Of a stretch of DNA of 64,000 nt, positions 28,595 through 37,774 are shown piece by piece. Numbering within the stretch: the first letter of the stretch is position 1; every line of letters starts with the position of its first letter. This stretch comes from Silicimonas sp. (GTDB taxonomy: Bacteria > Pseudomonadota > Alphaproteobacteria > Rhodobacterales > Rhodobacteraceae). The stretch spans positions 1 through 64,000 of the forward strand of contig JAJEGW010000032.1 of the NCBI GenBank assembly GCA_022819605.1, in the 5' to 3' direction. The position numbers and the translations under genes are program-made. Under the pieces are notes generated by a model. The model saw only the letters and a program-made list of their open reading frames with translations, ran no database searches and was not told where the DNA came from.

Positions 28595-28662
28595 TGACCT
28601 TGAGGCCGTTTCCTGTCCAATTCTGGCTCTCAGTGCATCTGCAAAGAGTTCTTGGCGCTTTC

Positions 28663-28750
28663 TGGTGCCCGAGGCGAGACTCGAACTCGCACGGCATTAC
28701 TGCCGGCGGATTTTGAATCCGCTGCGTCTACCATTCCGCCACTCGGGCAC
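28663..28750 (-). tRNA. tRNA-Leu (anticodon CAA)
   Basis: Read on the minus strand, the gene starts GTGCCCGAGTGGCGGAAT and has an acceptor stem GTGCCCG pairing CGGGCAC, an anticodon stem-loop GGATTCAAAATCC with anticodon CAA, a long class II variable arm, and the T-arm GAGTTCGAGTCTC. The 3' CCA is encoded. It would decode UUG codons. Confidence 0.95.
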
Positions 28751-28785
28751 ATTTCGGCGCATTTAGGCCATAGCTGACCCAAGGT

Positions 28786-28808
28786 GCAAGACGTGTAAGA
28801 CGTCTTGC
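28786..28808. repeat. Perfect 9-bp inverted repeat between mfd and tRNA-Leu
   Basis: GCAAGACGT and its complement ACGTCTTGC flank a five-base loop. It lies 46 bases beyond the mfd stop codon and 36 bases before the tRNA gene. It could fold in RNA of either strand. No T-run follows on the minus strand, so it is not a classical intrinsic terminator; it could be a Rho-dependent or processing element. Confidence 0.6.
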
Positions 28809-28854
28809 AAGATTCGAGGTGCGAGATTCTGTCGCTGATGTTTCGGAATCGGAA

Positions 28855-31800
28855 TTAACTACGTGCTTTTGAAGCCAATTCGCGCGCGACAGCGAAAGCG
28901 CCTTGGACCCGATCGCGGTTCTTTCGCCAGTCCCGGCGCACGATGAGCTTGTTTCTCTTGATTTTCGCAAGCCCGTTCTGGCCACGAATGAACTCCACGA
29001 GACCTTCCGGATTCGCGAATCGGTCTTCATGAAACTGGATCGTCGCGCCCTTTGGGCCGGTGTCGAGGCGCGCAATTCCGGCTTTCCTGCATTCGCTCTT
29101 GATGCGTACCACGAGAAGCAGGGCGTTCACCTCATTCGGCAACTTGCCGAACCGGTCAATGAGTTCGGCGGCAAAGCCTTCGATTTCCACCTTGGACGAC
29201 ACGTTCGAGAGGCGGCGATACAGGCCAAGACGGACATCAAGATCACGAACGTACCTTTCCGGTATCAGGACTGGCACACCGAGCCTGATCTGCGGCGACC
29301 ATTGGTCTTCGGAATCGGTGAGGCCTGCGGTTTCACCCGACCGGATCTTCGCTATCATGTCTTCCAGCATGGAGCGATAAAGTTCAAAGCCAACTTCGCG
29401 AATATGTCCCGATTGCTCCTCGCCAAGGATGTTGCCGGCTCCGCGGATATCCAGATCCTGAGTTGCGAGTGTGAACCCTGCGCCAAGCGAATCCAGGGAG
29501 CCGAGAACTCTAAGCCGTCTTTCTGCCTGTACTGTGAGCCTGGAATTGGGTCGGGTCGTGAGATAGGCATAGGCACGGGCTTTCGAGCGCCCTACCCGTC
29601 CCCGAATTTGATAGAGTTGCGCGAGCCCGAACATGTCTGCTCGGTGGACAATCATGGTGTTGGCTGTTGGAATGTCGAGACCGGATTCCACGATCGTCGT
29701 GGCCAAGAGTACGTCGAACGCGCCTTCATAAAATGCGTTCATTCGATCATCGAGCGTGCTGGCCGCCAGTTGCCCATGGACGACGACATGGGTGAGTTCA
29801 GGAACCTGCTCGGAAAGCCAGACTTCGATCTCGGGAATGTCGCTGATCCTTGGCACCACAAAGAACGATTGCCCGCCCCGATAATGTTCGCGAAGCAATG
29901 CCTCCCGGAGCGTCACGCTGTCGAACTCGCTCACGTAGGTGCGTATGGCAAGGCGATCAACGGGCGGCGTTCCGATGACGGACAGGTCGCGCACGCCCGT
30001 CAGCGACATCTGAAGCGTGCGCGGAATGGGTGTCGCCGTAAGCGTGAGGACATGGATGTCGGAACGAAGCTGTTTCATTCGCTCCTTGTGCGTCACGCCG
30101 AAATGCTGCTCTTCATCGACGACTAGCAATCCGAGATTCCGAAAGCGCACGGATTTTGCAAGAACAGCGTGCGTTCCGATGACGATATCTACGGTTCCGT
30201 CGGCAAGTCCGTCGCGTGTCTTTTTGGACTCCTTCGCGGGAACAAATCTTGACAGTTGCCGAACTTCGATCGGGAATCCCTGGAACCGTTCGACAAATCT
30301 TGCTGCGTGCTGACGAGCGAGAAGCGTGGTCGGGGCGATGACTGCGACCTGCACCCCAGACATGGCGGCGGCAAATGCCGCGCGCATTGCCACTTCAGTC
30401 TTGCCGAAGCCCACATCACCGCAGATCAATCTGTCCATCGGCTTGCTCGCCGCCATGTCTTCAAGCGTTTCGGCAATCGCTGCAAGCTGATCGTCGGTTT
30501 CCTGATAGGAAAAACGCGCCAAAAACGCTTCCCAAAGGTCGTCCGGCGGCACGATGGCCGGAGCCTTCCGGAGATGCCGTTCCGCAGCAATGCGAACGAG
30601 CCTGTCGGCGATTTCGCGAATGCGTTTTTTGAGCCCTGCCTTTCGAGCCTGCCAAGCGGCACTCCCTAAACGGTCCAGAAGGCCCTCATCGTGACCGTAA
30701 CGACTGAGAAGCTCGATGTTCTCAACCGGCAGGTACAGCTTGTCACCGCCCGCGTATTCGAGGTGGATGCACTCATGTGGCGCACCAAGGGCTTCGACGA
30801 CTTCAAGACCCTTGTAGCGGCCGACGCCGTGCTCCACGTGAACGACCAGGTCCTCGGGGCTGAGCGATCGGGCTTCAGTCAGGAAATCGTCGGCACGGCG
30901 CCTCTTTCTGGGTTGGCGAGTCAGACGATCGCCGAAGACGTCCTGTTCGGAGATGACCGTGAGGCCCTTGCTGCTCTCGAAGCCGTGCTGCAGTGCCCAT
31001 ACGGCCAGAAAGACGCCTCCATTGCCTTCGGGTACATCGCTGAAGTCGGAAATCACAGCGGCACCCAGAATGTCATGGTCCGCAATGAGACCCTGCAGAC
31101 GTTCCCGCGCGCCCTCCGAATAAGACGCGATGACCACTTGATCCGAACGAGCCCTGGTCCTGATGTGGTCGGCCAAAGCCTCAAGAAGGCTTGCGGATTC
31201 CCGCAGGCGCTCAGGGGCGAAGTCTCGACCGATACGCCCACCGGCGTCCGCGCTCGCCGGTCCCACGGGCTGCGGTGAAACCGCGAGCTGCAGAATCTTG
31301 CGGCCCTCGGTTGCGGCGTGCCATGCCGCGTCGTCAAGATAGAGCTGCCCAGGCGGCGTTGGCTTGTAGACGCTGTCCATCTCGCTGACGGCAAGCCGTG
31401 CTTCCTGGCGCGCTTCGTATTGAATGTTCACGGCTTCCCAACGAGCCTCGTGCATGGCCTTCGTCCGGTCATCAAGCGTGATCGTTGCGTCGGGCAAGTA
31501 GTCGAAGACCGTATCGAGCTGCCCGTAGAAGAATGGCAACCAATGTTCGATGCCTGAATGCCGTCGCCCAGTACTGATCGCCTCGTACAGCGGGTCGCCA
31601 GATCCGCCTGCCCCGAATTCCAGCCTGTAGTTCTGCCGAAAGCGGGAGATGGATGTCTCGTCGATGATGACCTCGCTGACCGGCGCAAGCTCAACAGCCG
31701 GAAGCTGCGCAACGGTCCTCTGCGTGACGGCATCGAAGCGCCGCACGTCTTCCAGCACATCTCCGAAGAGATCGAGTCGCACCGGCCCGCCCCCACCTGG

Positions 31801-32280
31801 CGAAAAGATGTCAACGATGCCGCCGCGGATCGCGTAGTCCCCGGGCTCCGCCACAGTTGGGGTCTGCACGAACCCCATGCGGATCAGGAATTCCCTCAGC
31901 GCAACCTCGTTCACCTGCTCGCCGACTCTCGCAGTGAAGCTGGACGCCCGAACGAGTTCGCGAGGCGGAATTCTCTGCGTTGCCGCATTGAGGGTCGTCA
32001 GAAGGATGAAGGATTCGGGGGCATCGTGGACAAGGCGCGTCAGAGTTCCCATGCGTTCCGCCGAGATGTCCACATTCGGAGAAACACGTTCATACGGGAG
32101 GCAGTCCCAGCCAGGGAACCTCAGCACCCGGACATGCGGCGAGAAGAATGCAAGTGCTTCCGCCATGGCTGCCATGCGCTTGTCGTCTCTCGCGACATGA
32201 CAGATCCTTGGTGCAGTCTCCAATTCACGCAGGACAAGCGAGGCGTCAAATCCTTCTGGCGCGCCCGAAAGAATCTTCAT
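28855..32280 (-). CDS. mfd: Transcription-repair coupling factor Mfd
   Basis: A 1141-residue translocase that removes stalled RNA polymerase at DNA lesions and recruits UvrA. The order is the UvrB-homology module (about 1-350), the RNA polymerase interaction domain beginning VVHVEHGVGRYKGLEV, the helicase motor with Walker A ICGDVGFGKTEVAMRAA, Walker B VVDEEQHFGVTHKE, motif III TLTATPIPRTLQMS, motif V ATTIVESGLDIP and motif VI QIRGRVGRS, then the TRCF C-terminal domain. Start chosen at MKILSGAPEGF because GGAG stands six bases before it; an earlier in-frame ATG five codons upstream has no such site. Confidence 0.96.
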   Translation of the reverse strand: MKILSGAPEGFDASLVLRELETAPRICHVARDDKRMAAMAEALAFFSPHVRVLRFPGWDCLPYERVSPNVDISAERMGTLTRLVHDAPESFILLTTLNAATQRIPPRELVRASSFTARVGEQVNEVALREFLIRMGFVQTPTVAEPGDYAIRGGIVDIFSPGGGGPVRLDLFGDVLEDVRRFDAVTQRTVAQLPAVELAPVSEVIIDETSISRFRQNYRLEFGAGGSGDPLYEAISTGRRHSGIEHWLPFFYGQLDTVFDYLPDATITLDDRTKAMHEARWEAVNIQYEARQEARLAVSEMDSVYKPTPPGQLYLDDAAWHAATEGRKILQLAVSPQPVGPASADAGGRIGRDFAPERLRESASLLEALADHIRTRARSDQVVIASYSEGARERLQGLIADHDILGAAVISDFSDVPEGNGGVFLAVWALQHGFESSKGLTVISEQDVFGDRLTRQPRKRRRADDFLTEARSLSPEDLVVHVEHGVGRYKGLEVVEALGAPHECIHLEYAGGDKLYLPVENIELLSRYGHDEGLLDRLGSAAWQARKAGLKKRIREIADRLVRIAAERHLRKAPAIVPPDDLWEAFLARFSYQETDDQLAAIAETLEDMAASKPMDRLICGDVGFGKTEVAMRAAFAAAMSGVQVAVIAPTTLLARQHAARFVERFQGFPIEVRQLSRFVPAKESKKTRDGLADGTVDIVIGTHAVLAKSVRFRNLGLLVVDEEQHFGVTHKERMKQLRSDIHVLTLTATPIPRTLQMSLTGVRDLSVIGTPPVDRLAIRTYVSEFDSVTLREALLREHYRGGQSFFVVPRISDIPEIEVWLSEQVPELTHVVVHGQLAASTLDDRMNAFYEGAFDVLLATTIVESGLDIPTANTMIVHRADMFGLAQLYQIRGRVGRSKARAYAYLTTRPNSRLTVQAERRLRVLGSLDSLGAGFTLATQDLDIRGAGNILGEEQSGHIREVGFELYRSMLEDMIAKIRSGETAGLTDSEDQWSPQIRLGVPVLIPERYVRDLDVRLGLYRRLSNVSSKVEIEGFAAELIDRFGKLPNEVNALLLVVRIKSECRKAGIARLDTGPKGATIQFHEDRFANPEGLVEFIRGQNGLAKIKRNKLIVRRDWRKNRDRVQGAFAVARELASKARS

Positions 32281-32441
32281 GCGTGACTCCGGCATGGTGC
32301 CGAGGTAAATGCTTGGTCTCCCGTGTCAACGGCTGTTCGAAGGCGCACTCACGTCGAGAGATGAAACGCCCTTGCTACGAGCGCGGTTCAACAAGTGGGC
32401 CAAGCTCGACTCGGCTCTCACAACCAGCCGTGCGCCAACGC
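32281..32441. other. Short intergenic region between vapC and mfd
   Basis: Holds the promoter region for mfd on the minus strand. No gene or clear regulatory motif seen. Confidence 0.3.
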
Positions 32442-32843
32442 CTATTGGACGGGTATGCCTTCCCGTTGAGCGGCACTTGCAAGCTTGAAATCAAGTGTCA
32501 AGAACGGTGTCTGCAACCGCAATGCTAACTCTACGTACAGTGCATCATAGACCGTGAGCTTATGGCTCCGAGCCAGTTGAATGACTCTGTTGCCGTCAGG
32601 TGAATTGTCAAAGTTCACCAGCAACGCATCAAGGATCGACAGTGCTTCAGACAGTGCTTCGACCGTCAGTCGCTTGCGTCTCTCTGAAACCACCAGGATA
32701 TTGCGCATCTCCGCCCAAAACAGCATTGGCGCGTGCAATTCCGAAAATTCAACGGCTTCCAGTGAAGTGCCCTCGGTTTCATCCGGGAGCAACCAGGATG
32801 CGGCGTAGGAGGCGTCAATGACAATGGCCGGATGATTGGTCAT
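32442..32843 (-). CDS. vapC: PIN-domain toxin (VapC-type ribonuclease)
   Basis: A 133-residue PIN nuclease, the toxin of a type II toxin-antitoxin pair that cleaves structured RNAs such as tRNA or rRNA. The four acidic active-site positions are seen at D10 (IVIDASYA), E45 (FWAEMRNIL), D100 (TVYDALYVELAL) and D118 (LTLDFKLA). It lies 42 bases after the antitoxin gene in the same orientation. All key residues are present, so the toxin is probably active when free. Confidence 0.88.
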   Translation of the reverse strand: MTNHPAIVIDASYAASWLLPDETEGTSLEAVEFSELHAPMLFWAEMRNILVVSERRKRLTVEALSEALSILDALLVNFDNSPDGNRVIQLARSHKLTVYDALYVELALRLQTPFLTLDFKLASAAQREGIPVQ

Positions 32844-32885
32844 CTGTTCGACCCGATGGATGCCTCTTTCTCAGGGACGGCTCGC

Positions 32886-33140
32886 CTACTTCCGCCCTTC
32901 ATCCCTGGCAGAAAGAACATCCCTTGTCGTGAACATGCCGCTCTCGGCAGCGATGCGGGCTCGCAATTTCTCGATACGCGAGATCAAATTGGCACGATGA
33001 CTGATCGAAACCTGATTTACCGGCATCAATTGCGCGACGGGTTTCCCGCGCTTGGTGATGGTGATGTGTTCACCCAATTGAACCGAATCCAGCAGTGCAG
33101 AAAGGTGGGTTTTTGCTTCAAAAGCACCTACTTCTCGCAT
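32886..33140 (-). CDS. vapB: Phd/YefM-type antitoxin of the VapBC pair
   Basis: An 84-residue antitoxin. The N-terminal part REVGAFEAKTHLSALLDSVQ and EHITITKRGKPVAQLMPV is the Phd/YefM DNA-binding fold; the last 30 residues (ESGMFTTRDVLSARDEGRK) are the segment that wraps the PIN toxin. GGAG is located eight bases before the ATG. A repeated AAACTAG motif just upstream is a good candidate for the autoregulatory operator. Confidence 0.88.
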   Translation of the reverse strand: MREVGAFEAKTHLSALLDSVQLGEHITITKRGKPVAQLMPVNQVSISHRANLISRIEKLRARIAAESGMFTTRDVLSARDEGRK

Positions 33141-33151
33141 GGAGCTTCTCC

Positions 33152-33170
33152 AAACTAGATTTTAAACTAG
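33152..33170. promoter_or_regulatory. Candidate VapBC operator
   Basis: Two AAACTAG copies start 12 bases apart directly in front of the antitoxin gene, inside an AT-rich patch (CTAGATTTTAAACTAG also forms an inverted CTAG pair) where the promoter -10 region would be expected. Antitoxins of this fold bind short repeated sites over their own promoter. Assignment is by position and repeat only. Confidence 0.5.
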
Positions 33171-33524
33171 TCATAATTTCGGTGACCGTCAACTCCGTCC
33201 GGGAGGGGATCACATCGACTCCTCGCCCGCTCCACAGTGACCCGGCAACATCAACGGCCCCTTCGAGATTTCCGAACAGGGCAAGTGCGGCCGGCACCGA
33301 ACCGCCAGGGCAACTGCGAAAAAGCTGCCGCATGGCCCTGCCAGTCGGATCAACGTTGATGTGGGCGCTAGCACCCAGGTGGTGCTCGCGACATGCAGAG
33401 CCCTGCATTCCGGGCACTTTCGCCAAAGAATGGCAGGTCGACCTCGGTCAAATCTTCCGGTCGTTCGGCCACCGGGTGCCAAATGATCGCGAAGGAGCCG
33501 ACCTGTTCCGGTACATCGAGCCAA
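33171..33524. other. Decayed region downstream of the ABC permease gene
   Basis: On the minus strand a frame just after the permease stop reads LDVPEQVGSFAIIWHPVAER then PEDLTEVDLPFFGE before a stop, and a second frame reads NLEGAVDVAGSLWSGRGVDV. These look like remnants of a coding sequence. A sugar-type importer operon normally has a further gene for an ATPase; the fragments do not show ATPase motifs, so I leave them unassigned. Confidence 0.35.
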
Positions 33525-34679
33525 CTACCCCTTCACGGCGCCGGCGGTCAGCCCTGACACGATTTGCCTTTGGAAGACCAGCACAAGCACAAACAGTGGC
33601 GCGGTGATGGAGACTGCGGCGGCGATGGCCTGGACCTCGTCCGATGCCGTGGTCTCTCGATTGAACATGTTGGCGATGGCGGGCACCATGGTCATGTTCT
33701 GGGCATCCAGAAGCAGCGACGTCACTAGAAAATCGTTGTAAGCCAAAAGGAAACTGAATAGCCCCGTGGTGATCACACCGGGCCACATGACCGGCACGAT
33801 GACTCGCCGGAAAGCACCAAAATGCGAACACCCGTCGACCCGTGCTGCTTCATCCAGCTCGGCAGGGATGTTTTGAAAGAACGATCGCAGCATCCAGATC
33901 GTGAACGGCTGGTTGATGGCAACAAGAACGGCGATGATCGCCCAAGGTTTGCCGTAGAACGTCGGGGCCGCGTTGCCAAAGATCGGGGCGAGCCATTCCG
34001 CCGACGTTATGAAATACGGCAAGTAGCCCGAGACCAGAACCGAATGCGGAAGGGCCCGGAACACCAGTGCGACGACCAGCAGCCAGAAAGCTATGACGGA
34101 ATCCGACCGCGCGAGGCCGTAGCCCGCAAGTGTTCCGACGGTCAGGGAAACCATCACGACGCCTGTCGTCACAATCATCGAATTGGCGAAGTTGCGAGTG
34201 AAGCCCCGGTCGATCCAGACAGCTTCGTAGTGCCCCGTCGTCAAGCCCAGGATGTTGGTTCCAAGCGGGCCTAGCAGCGGGTTCAGCACGGCTAGGGCAG
34301 CGGGCAGCACGACAACCAGCAATGCCAGCGAGGCAAGGGCATAGACTCCGCCGCCAATCAGCCACGGAATTCCGGTTCGGCCATCGGGCGAGTATTCTGC
34401 GACCTTGCCGGGCAGCCAAAGGATCGCCTGCCGGACCAGTATCCAGGCAAGCGCGAGACCCAAGAGGATGTCGATGATTGACAGTCCCCCGATGTTGGCA
34501 CGCGTGTGCGGCCCAAAGATCACCCGGAACGGGTTTGAATCAAAGGCGTCAACGGGGGTCTTGAAACTCATGACCGCGATCCAGATGATCGGGAATGCCG
34601 CAACGAAGCACCAGAACGCCAGGAACCCGTTCGAAAGGGCTTTCAAGCTCATAGGCTGGCGCAGGGCTGAGCTCGACAT
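33525..34679 (-). CDS. ABC transporter permease (carbohydrate/polyol type, MalG-like)
   Basis: A 384-residue inner-membrane permease. Six or more hydrophobic segments surround the cytoplasmic EAA loop DEAARVDGCSHFGAFRRVIVP, the contact with the ATPase. It is longer than most MalG-type permeases because of an extra hydrophobic segment pair between residues about 60 and 135 (LSIIDILLGLALAWILV and IGGGVYALASLALLVVVL). Start set at MSSSALRQPMS, 4 bases after the stop of the partner permease gene; the frame is open upstream inside that gene. No ATP-binding subunit is found beside it. Confidence 0.85.
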   Translation of the reverse strand: MSSSALRQPMSLKALSNGFLAFWCFVAAFPIIWIAVMSFKTPVDAFDSNPFRVIFGPHTRANIGGLSIIDILLGLALAWILVRQAILWLPGKVAEYSPDGRTGIPWLIGGGVYALASLALLVVVLPAALAVLNPLLGPLGTNILGLTTGHYEAVWIDRGFTRNFANSMIVTTGVVMVSLTVGTLAGYGLARSDSVIAFWLLVVALVFRALPHSVLVSGYLPYFITSAEWLAPIFGNAAPTFYGKPWAIIAVLVAINQPFTIWMLRSFFQNIPAELDEAARVDGCSHFGAFRRVIVPVMWPGVITTGLFSFLLAYNDFLVTSLLLDAQNMTMVPAIANMFNRETTASDEVQAIAAAVSITAPLFVLVLVFQRQIVSGLTAGAVKG

Positions 34680-34683
34680 TGCG

Positions 34684-35703
34684 CTAGCTTCCCCTCTGCT
34701 CACGCCAGACCCGGCGCAGCGGAATACCAAGCAAGACCGCGATCCCGATCATCGTCAGGATCGCGCTGGCCGATGCCCGGCTGATCGCGCGTGCGCCGGT
34801 GCCGTCCTGCAGCAGGAATTCGTAAGTCAGCCACTGCAGCGAAATGACATGGGCCGAGGCGGAAAAGCCGACAATTTCCTCAAACACCCGGTAGGCGTCC
34901 ATCAGGTGGATGAGCGTCAGGAAAATCACCAGCGGCATCAGATGCGGAATGATGACATATCGCAGTCGCTGCCACCGCGTTGCGCCATCAATGATTGCCG
35001 CCTCCACTGCGTCGTTGTTGACTGTCTGAAGGCCGGCGTAGAACACGACGAACGCAAACGGCGCCACGTGCCAGACCCGATAGATGTACATCATCAACTC
35101 GATGGTCCAGGCCTGGGCGAACATGGCAATGTCCCTGTCCAGCCACCATTCAAGCCCTGCAGTGAGGATGCCGTCACCGAGGAACAGCCACCTGATCGAC
35201 AGCGCTCCGATCACGGGGGTTATGATGAACGGCAGAAGCGAAACGAAGATCACCGGCCCTTTGATCCGCTGCAGCGTGTTGTTGACCGCAAGCGCAATGA
35301 GCAGCCCGGTGCCCAGCACGAGCGGCAGCGTCAGGATCGTGAATACAAGCGTGAACCGCAGTGCCGACCAGAAGCGGATGTTCATCAGGTCCCGCCAGCT
35401 TCCCCTTGCAATCGCCGTGCGCAGCTTGTCGGGCTCGATCACGTTGCGATAGCTCTGCAGCCCGACAAAGGTCGTCTCGGTCAGGATCTTGCCGTTGTCG
35501 TTCAGGAGAGGCCGGGTCTTCAATTCGGTTATACAGACCGAACCCAGGAGCCCCGGCGTGCAGGTCTCAACCTCTACCTGCTCGTAGACAGGCTGCGTGA
35601 CATGGAAGCTTTGCCAGAGAACCGAAAGCAACGGGGCGGCAATGAAAAGGACCATCATGAAGACCGAAGGGCCCACGAAAATCGCGAACGTCTTTTTCTT
35701 CAT
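34684..35703 (-). CDS. ABC transporter permease (carbohydrate type, MalF-like)
   Basis: A 339-residue permease with six main hydrophobic segments starting MKKKTFAIFVGPSVFMMVLF. The EAA loop is DAVEAAIIDGATRWQRLRYVIIPHL. A periplasmic loop between the first two segments carries a CTPGLLGSVC pair that could form a disulfide. It pairs with the MalG-like gene that follows, and the binding-protein gene precedes it by 72 bases. Substrate is unknown; the location beside an aromatic-type catabolic cluster suggests it imports that cluster's compound or a glycoside of it. Confidence 0.87.
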   Translation of the reverse strand: MKKKTFAIFVGPSVFMMVLFIAAPLLSVLWQSFHVTQPVYEQVEVETCTPGLLGSVCITELKTRPLLNDNGKILTETTFVGLQSYRNVIEPDKLRTAIARGSWRDLMNIRFWSALRFTLVFTILTLPLVLGTGLLIALAVNNTLQRIKGPVIFVSLLPFIITPVIGALSIRWLFLGDGILTAGLEWWLDRDIAMFAQAWTIELMMYIYRVWHVAPFAFVVFYAGLQTVNNDAVEAAIIDGATRWQRLRYVIIPHLMPLVIFLTLIHLMDAYRVFEEIVGFSASAHVISLQWLTYEFLLQDGTGARAISRASASAILTMIGIAVLLGIPLRRVWREQRGS

Positions 35704-35775
35704 CTGCCCCGCCTCGGCTATGAAGAGCGGGTGCCAAGACCGATCTCGGCACCCGTCAACTTTTGTCTCGCTACC

Positions 35776-36977
35776 CTACTTTAGCAAGCCCTTTTCCTTG
35801 GCGTCGGAGACATAGGCGGCCTCGATGTCGGCAAGCGTCGTCGCCGCGTCCTTGTCGCCTGTCATGAAGGCGGCAAGACCCGACCCAAGTGCGCTGTGCA
35901 TCGATCCGATGTACTTGTTCATTGGATAGGGCACGGCGTCCCCGGCCGCGGTTTCGAAGGCGCCCTTGGCCGCATCGCCAGGTACAAAGCCTTTCGCCAG
36001 CCAGATCGCGTCGTCATTGTTGGCCTGGATCACGTCTTCGGCCATCGAGGCGACAATCAGCTTCATGGCCGCTGCCGCTTCTTCATCAGAGATATTCTTG
36101 GCGATCGCCCAGCCATCCCACCAGATCGTCGAAGCAATGCGTTCCGCCCCGCGCAGACCGGCAGCCATCACGACCTTGCCTGAGACGGTAGATTCAGCCG
36201 GATCATTCACCGCGCCTGCGCGCGATGCCCAGAGGTTTGCCATGGCAATCTTGCCCTGCTGCATCTGCTTGGTGACGAAAGTGGTGTCAGAGACCAGGTA
36301 TTCCGGATCCATGAGCGTTCCGAGCTTCGCCATCCGCTCCAATACCGCCATGCCCATTTCGTTGTTGATCAAAGGGTCCAGTCGGCGTTGAAGAACTCGC
36401 CGCCCTCGCCGAGGAAGTGGTTGACGAAAACGAATGCCAGATTCCAGCCGTCCTTCATGTAATGGCCGATCGGATAGTCGACGACACCGGCGGCCTGGAT
36501 CTTCTCCGCCGCCGCGATGTACTCGTCCCAGGTCGTCGGCACCGCGATGCCAAGATCGCTCAGGATGTCCTCTCGGTACATGAGATGCTGCGTGTTTGCG
36601 AAAGCGGCGATTGCCATTGTCTTTCCGTCGATCTCGATGAACTGGTGCGGGTTCAAGTCAGCCCCATGCATCGCGATCAGGTCGTCAAGCGGGCGCAACA
36701 GGTCCGCGTCGATCATCGGCACGGACGTGGAGTTCGTGAGCGACGTCATGGAGTAGAGTGACGGATTGGCCGAAAAGGCATCGACGATCTTCAACCGATG
36801 ATCCTTGTCGAGTTCGCTTTCCACGTTTCCGCAGCCGGCCATGACGCCAGTCATGATCTCGTAGGCCGGGAAGGCATTCGAGATCGTTTTCACTGGCACG
36901 GTGTTCGTGCAATCGGCGAAGGCCATGTTGGCCGCCACCGCCATCGCGCCTGCCAGCAGGATATGTCTTGGTTTCAT
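35776..36977 (-). pseudogene. Extracellular solute-binding protein (family 1) of the sugar-type importer, frameshifted
   Basis: Two adjoining frames together give a normal family 1 binding protein of about 400 residues. The first half begins with a signal peptide (MKPRHILLAGAMAVAANMAFA) and ends GGEFFNADWTL; the second begins INNEMGMAVLERMAKLG and ends at 35776. The join reads ACCCTTTGATCAAC; adding one C would give TPLINNEMG and restore one frame. The break is therefore a one-base deletion in a C-run at about 36370-36376. The family moieties NLWASRAGAVND and GWAIAKNISDEEAAA follow in the expected order. Either a true recent inactivation or a sequencing/assembly error. Confidence 0.8.
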
Positions 36978-37037
36978 GTTGGATCTCCCGTTAGTCCGTT
37001 TGCCCCTAATGGGCGGGTGAATTGATGATTGACTTGC

Positions 37038-37709
37038 CTACTTGATCATACCGATCACGTCGTCGGTCTTTCGAACGTCCCCGAAGCTCTGATAGAATGA
37101 CGTGAGCCCCGCAAGATGGTCGTCGTCGTAACGCGCGGCATTGGCGTCCTCGACCATCACGACCTTGTAGTCCAGCATCATGGCGTCACGTGCGGTGGAT
37201 TCGCTGCACATGTTCGTGGCCGTACCCGCCACGATCAGGTTTTCGACGCCCATGCCCTGCAGGATGTCGTGAAGATCGGACGCACCAATGATGAACGGAG
37301 AGAACCGCTTCTTGGTCACGATCCGGTCCTCTTCCTTCACGTCGAGGTCAGGATAGATCTCGTAGCCCTGATTGCCGGGGGACAGCTTGGTCAGATGGTT
37401 CCGGCCTTTGGCTTCGGTAAAGAAATAGTCGTGATAAAGCTGCCACTGGCTCGGCGCACCCTCTTCCTCGGCACAACGCATGATCACCCAGATCACCGGC
37501 ACGCCCTTCTCGCGACATGCAGAAGCGATCCGGTTGATGTTTGGCACGATGGAAATCGCTGTATCCACCTCGGCAACATAGAAATTCTGCATGTCGATGA
37601 CGAGGAAGGCTGTCTTTGCGGCCTTGAATTCATCAAAGACTTCGAGCTTTCCGCGTTTGGCCATGATCCTTTCGATCACGTAGTCTGGAATTTCGACGTT
37701 ATGCGGCAT
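37038..37709 (-). CDS. Isochorismatase-family cysteine hydrolase
   Basis: A 223-residue cytoplasmic hydrolase. The catalytic triad is D39 (FLVIDMQNFY), a Lys at 133 or 134 (RIVTKKRFSPF) and C168 (GTATNMCSESTARDAMMLDY), with the usual cis-peptide turn before the Cys. Family members hydrolyse amides such as N-carbamoylsarcosine, maleamate, nicotinamide or ureidoacrylate; the spacing here fits the amidase branch. It lies alone on a unit in the catabolic cluster, between the importer and the eight-gene operon, with a candidate operator just upstream. Precise substrate unknown. Confidence 0.87.
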   Translation of the reverse strand: MPHNVEIPDYVIERIMAKRGKLEVFDEFKAAKTAFLVIDMQNFYVAEVDTAISIVPNINRIASACREKGVPVIWVIMRCAEEEGAPSQWQLYHDYFFTEAKGRNHLTKLSPGNQGYEIYPDLDVKEEDRIVTKKRFSPFIIGASDLHDILQGMGVENLIVAGTATNMCSESTARDAMMLDYKVVMVEDANAARYDDDHLAGLTSFYQSFGDVRKTDDVIGMIK

Positions 37710-37723
37710 GTTCCCCCCAAACT

Positions 37724-37752
37724 CTGCCTAGTCTGCCCACTAAGCGAGTTAG
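37724..37752. promoter_or_regulatory. Candidate operator upstream of the isochorismatase gene
   Basis: CTGCCTA and CTGCCCA start nine bases apart, the second continuing into ACTAAGCGAGTTAGT, an inverted repeat ACTAA-N5-TTAGT. The same GCCCACTA core occurs upstream of the demethylase/RidA genes and the Asp-box protein gene. Located 15-43 bases before the start codon. Position and repetition suggest a regulator-binding site; the regulator is not known. Confidence 0.45.
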
Positions 37753-37774
37753 TCAATGAAATTTTCACTGGCAA

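Noticed and set aside
28786-28808. Inverted repeat as an intrinsic terminator of mfd
   Set aside because: Stem is perfect but no run of T follows on the mfd strand, so only the repeat is reported.
33171-33524. Remnant of the missing importer ATPase downstream of the permeases
   Set aside because: No Walker A, Walker B or LSGGQ motif in any frame; fragments remain unassigned.
34405-35784. A 459-codon plus-strand open frame opposite the permease genes
   Set aside because: Shadow of the two permeases; composition dominated by D, R, Q and H with no domain.
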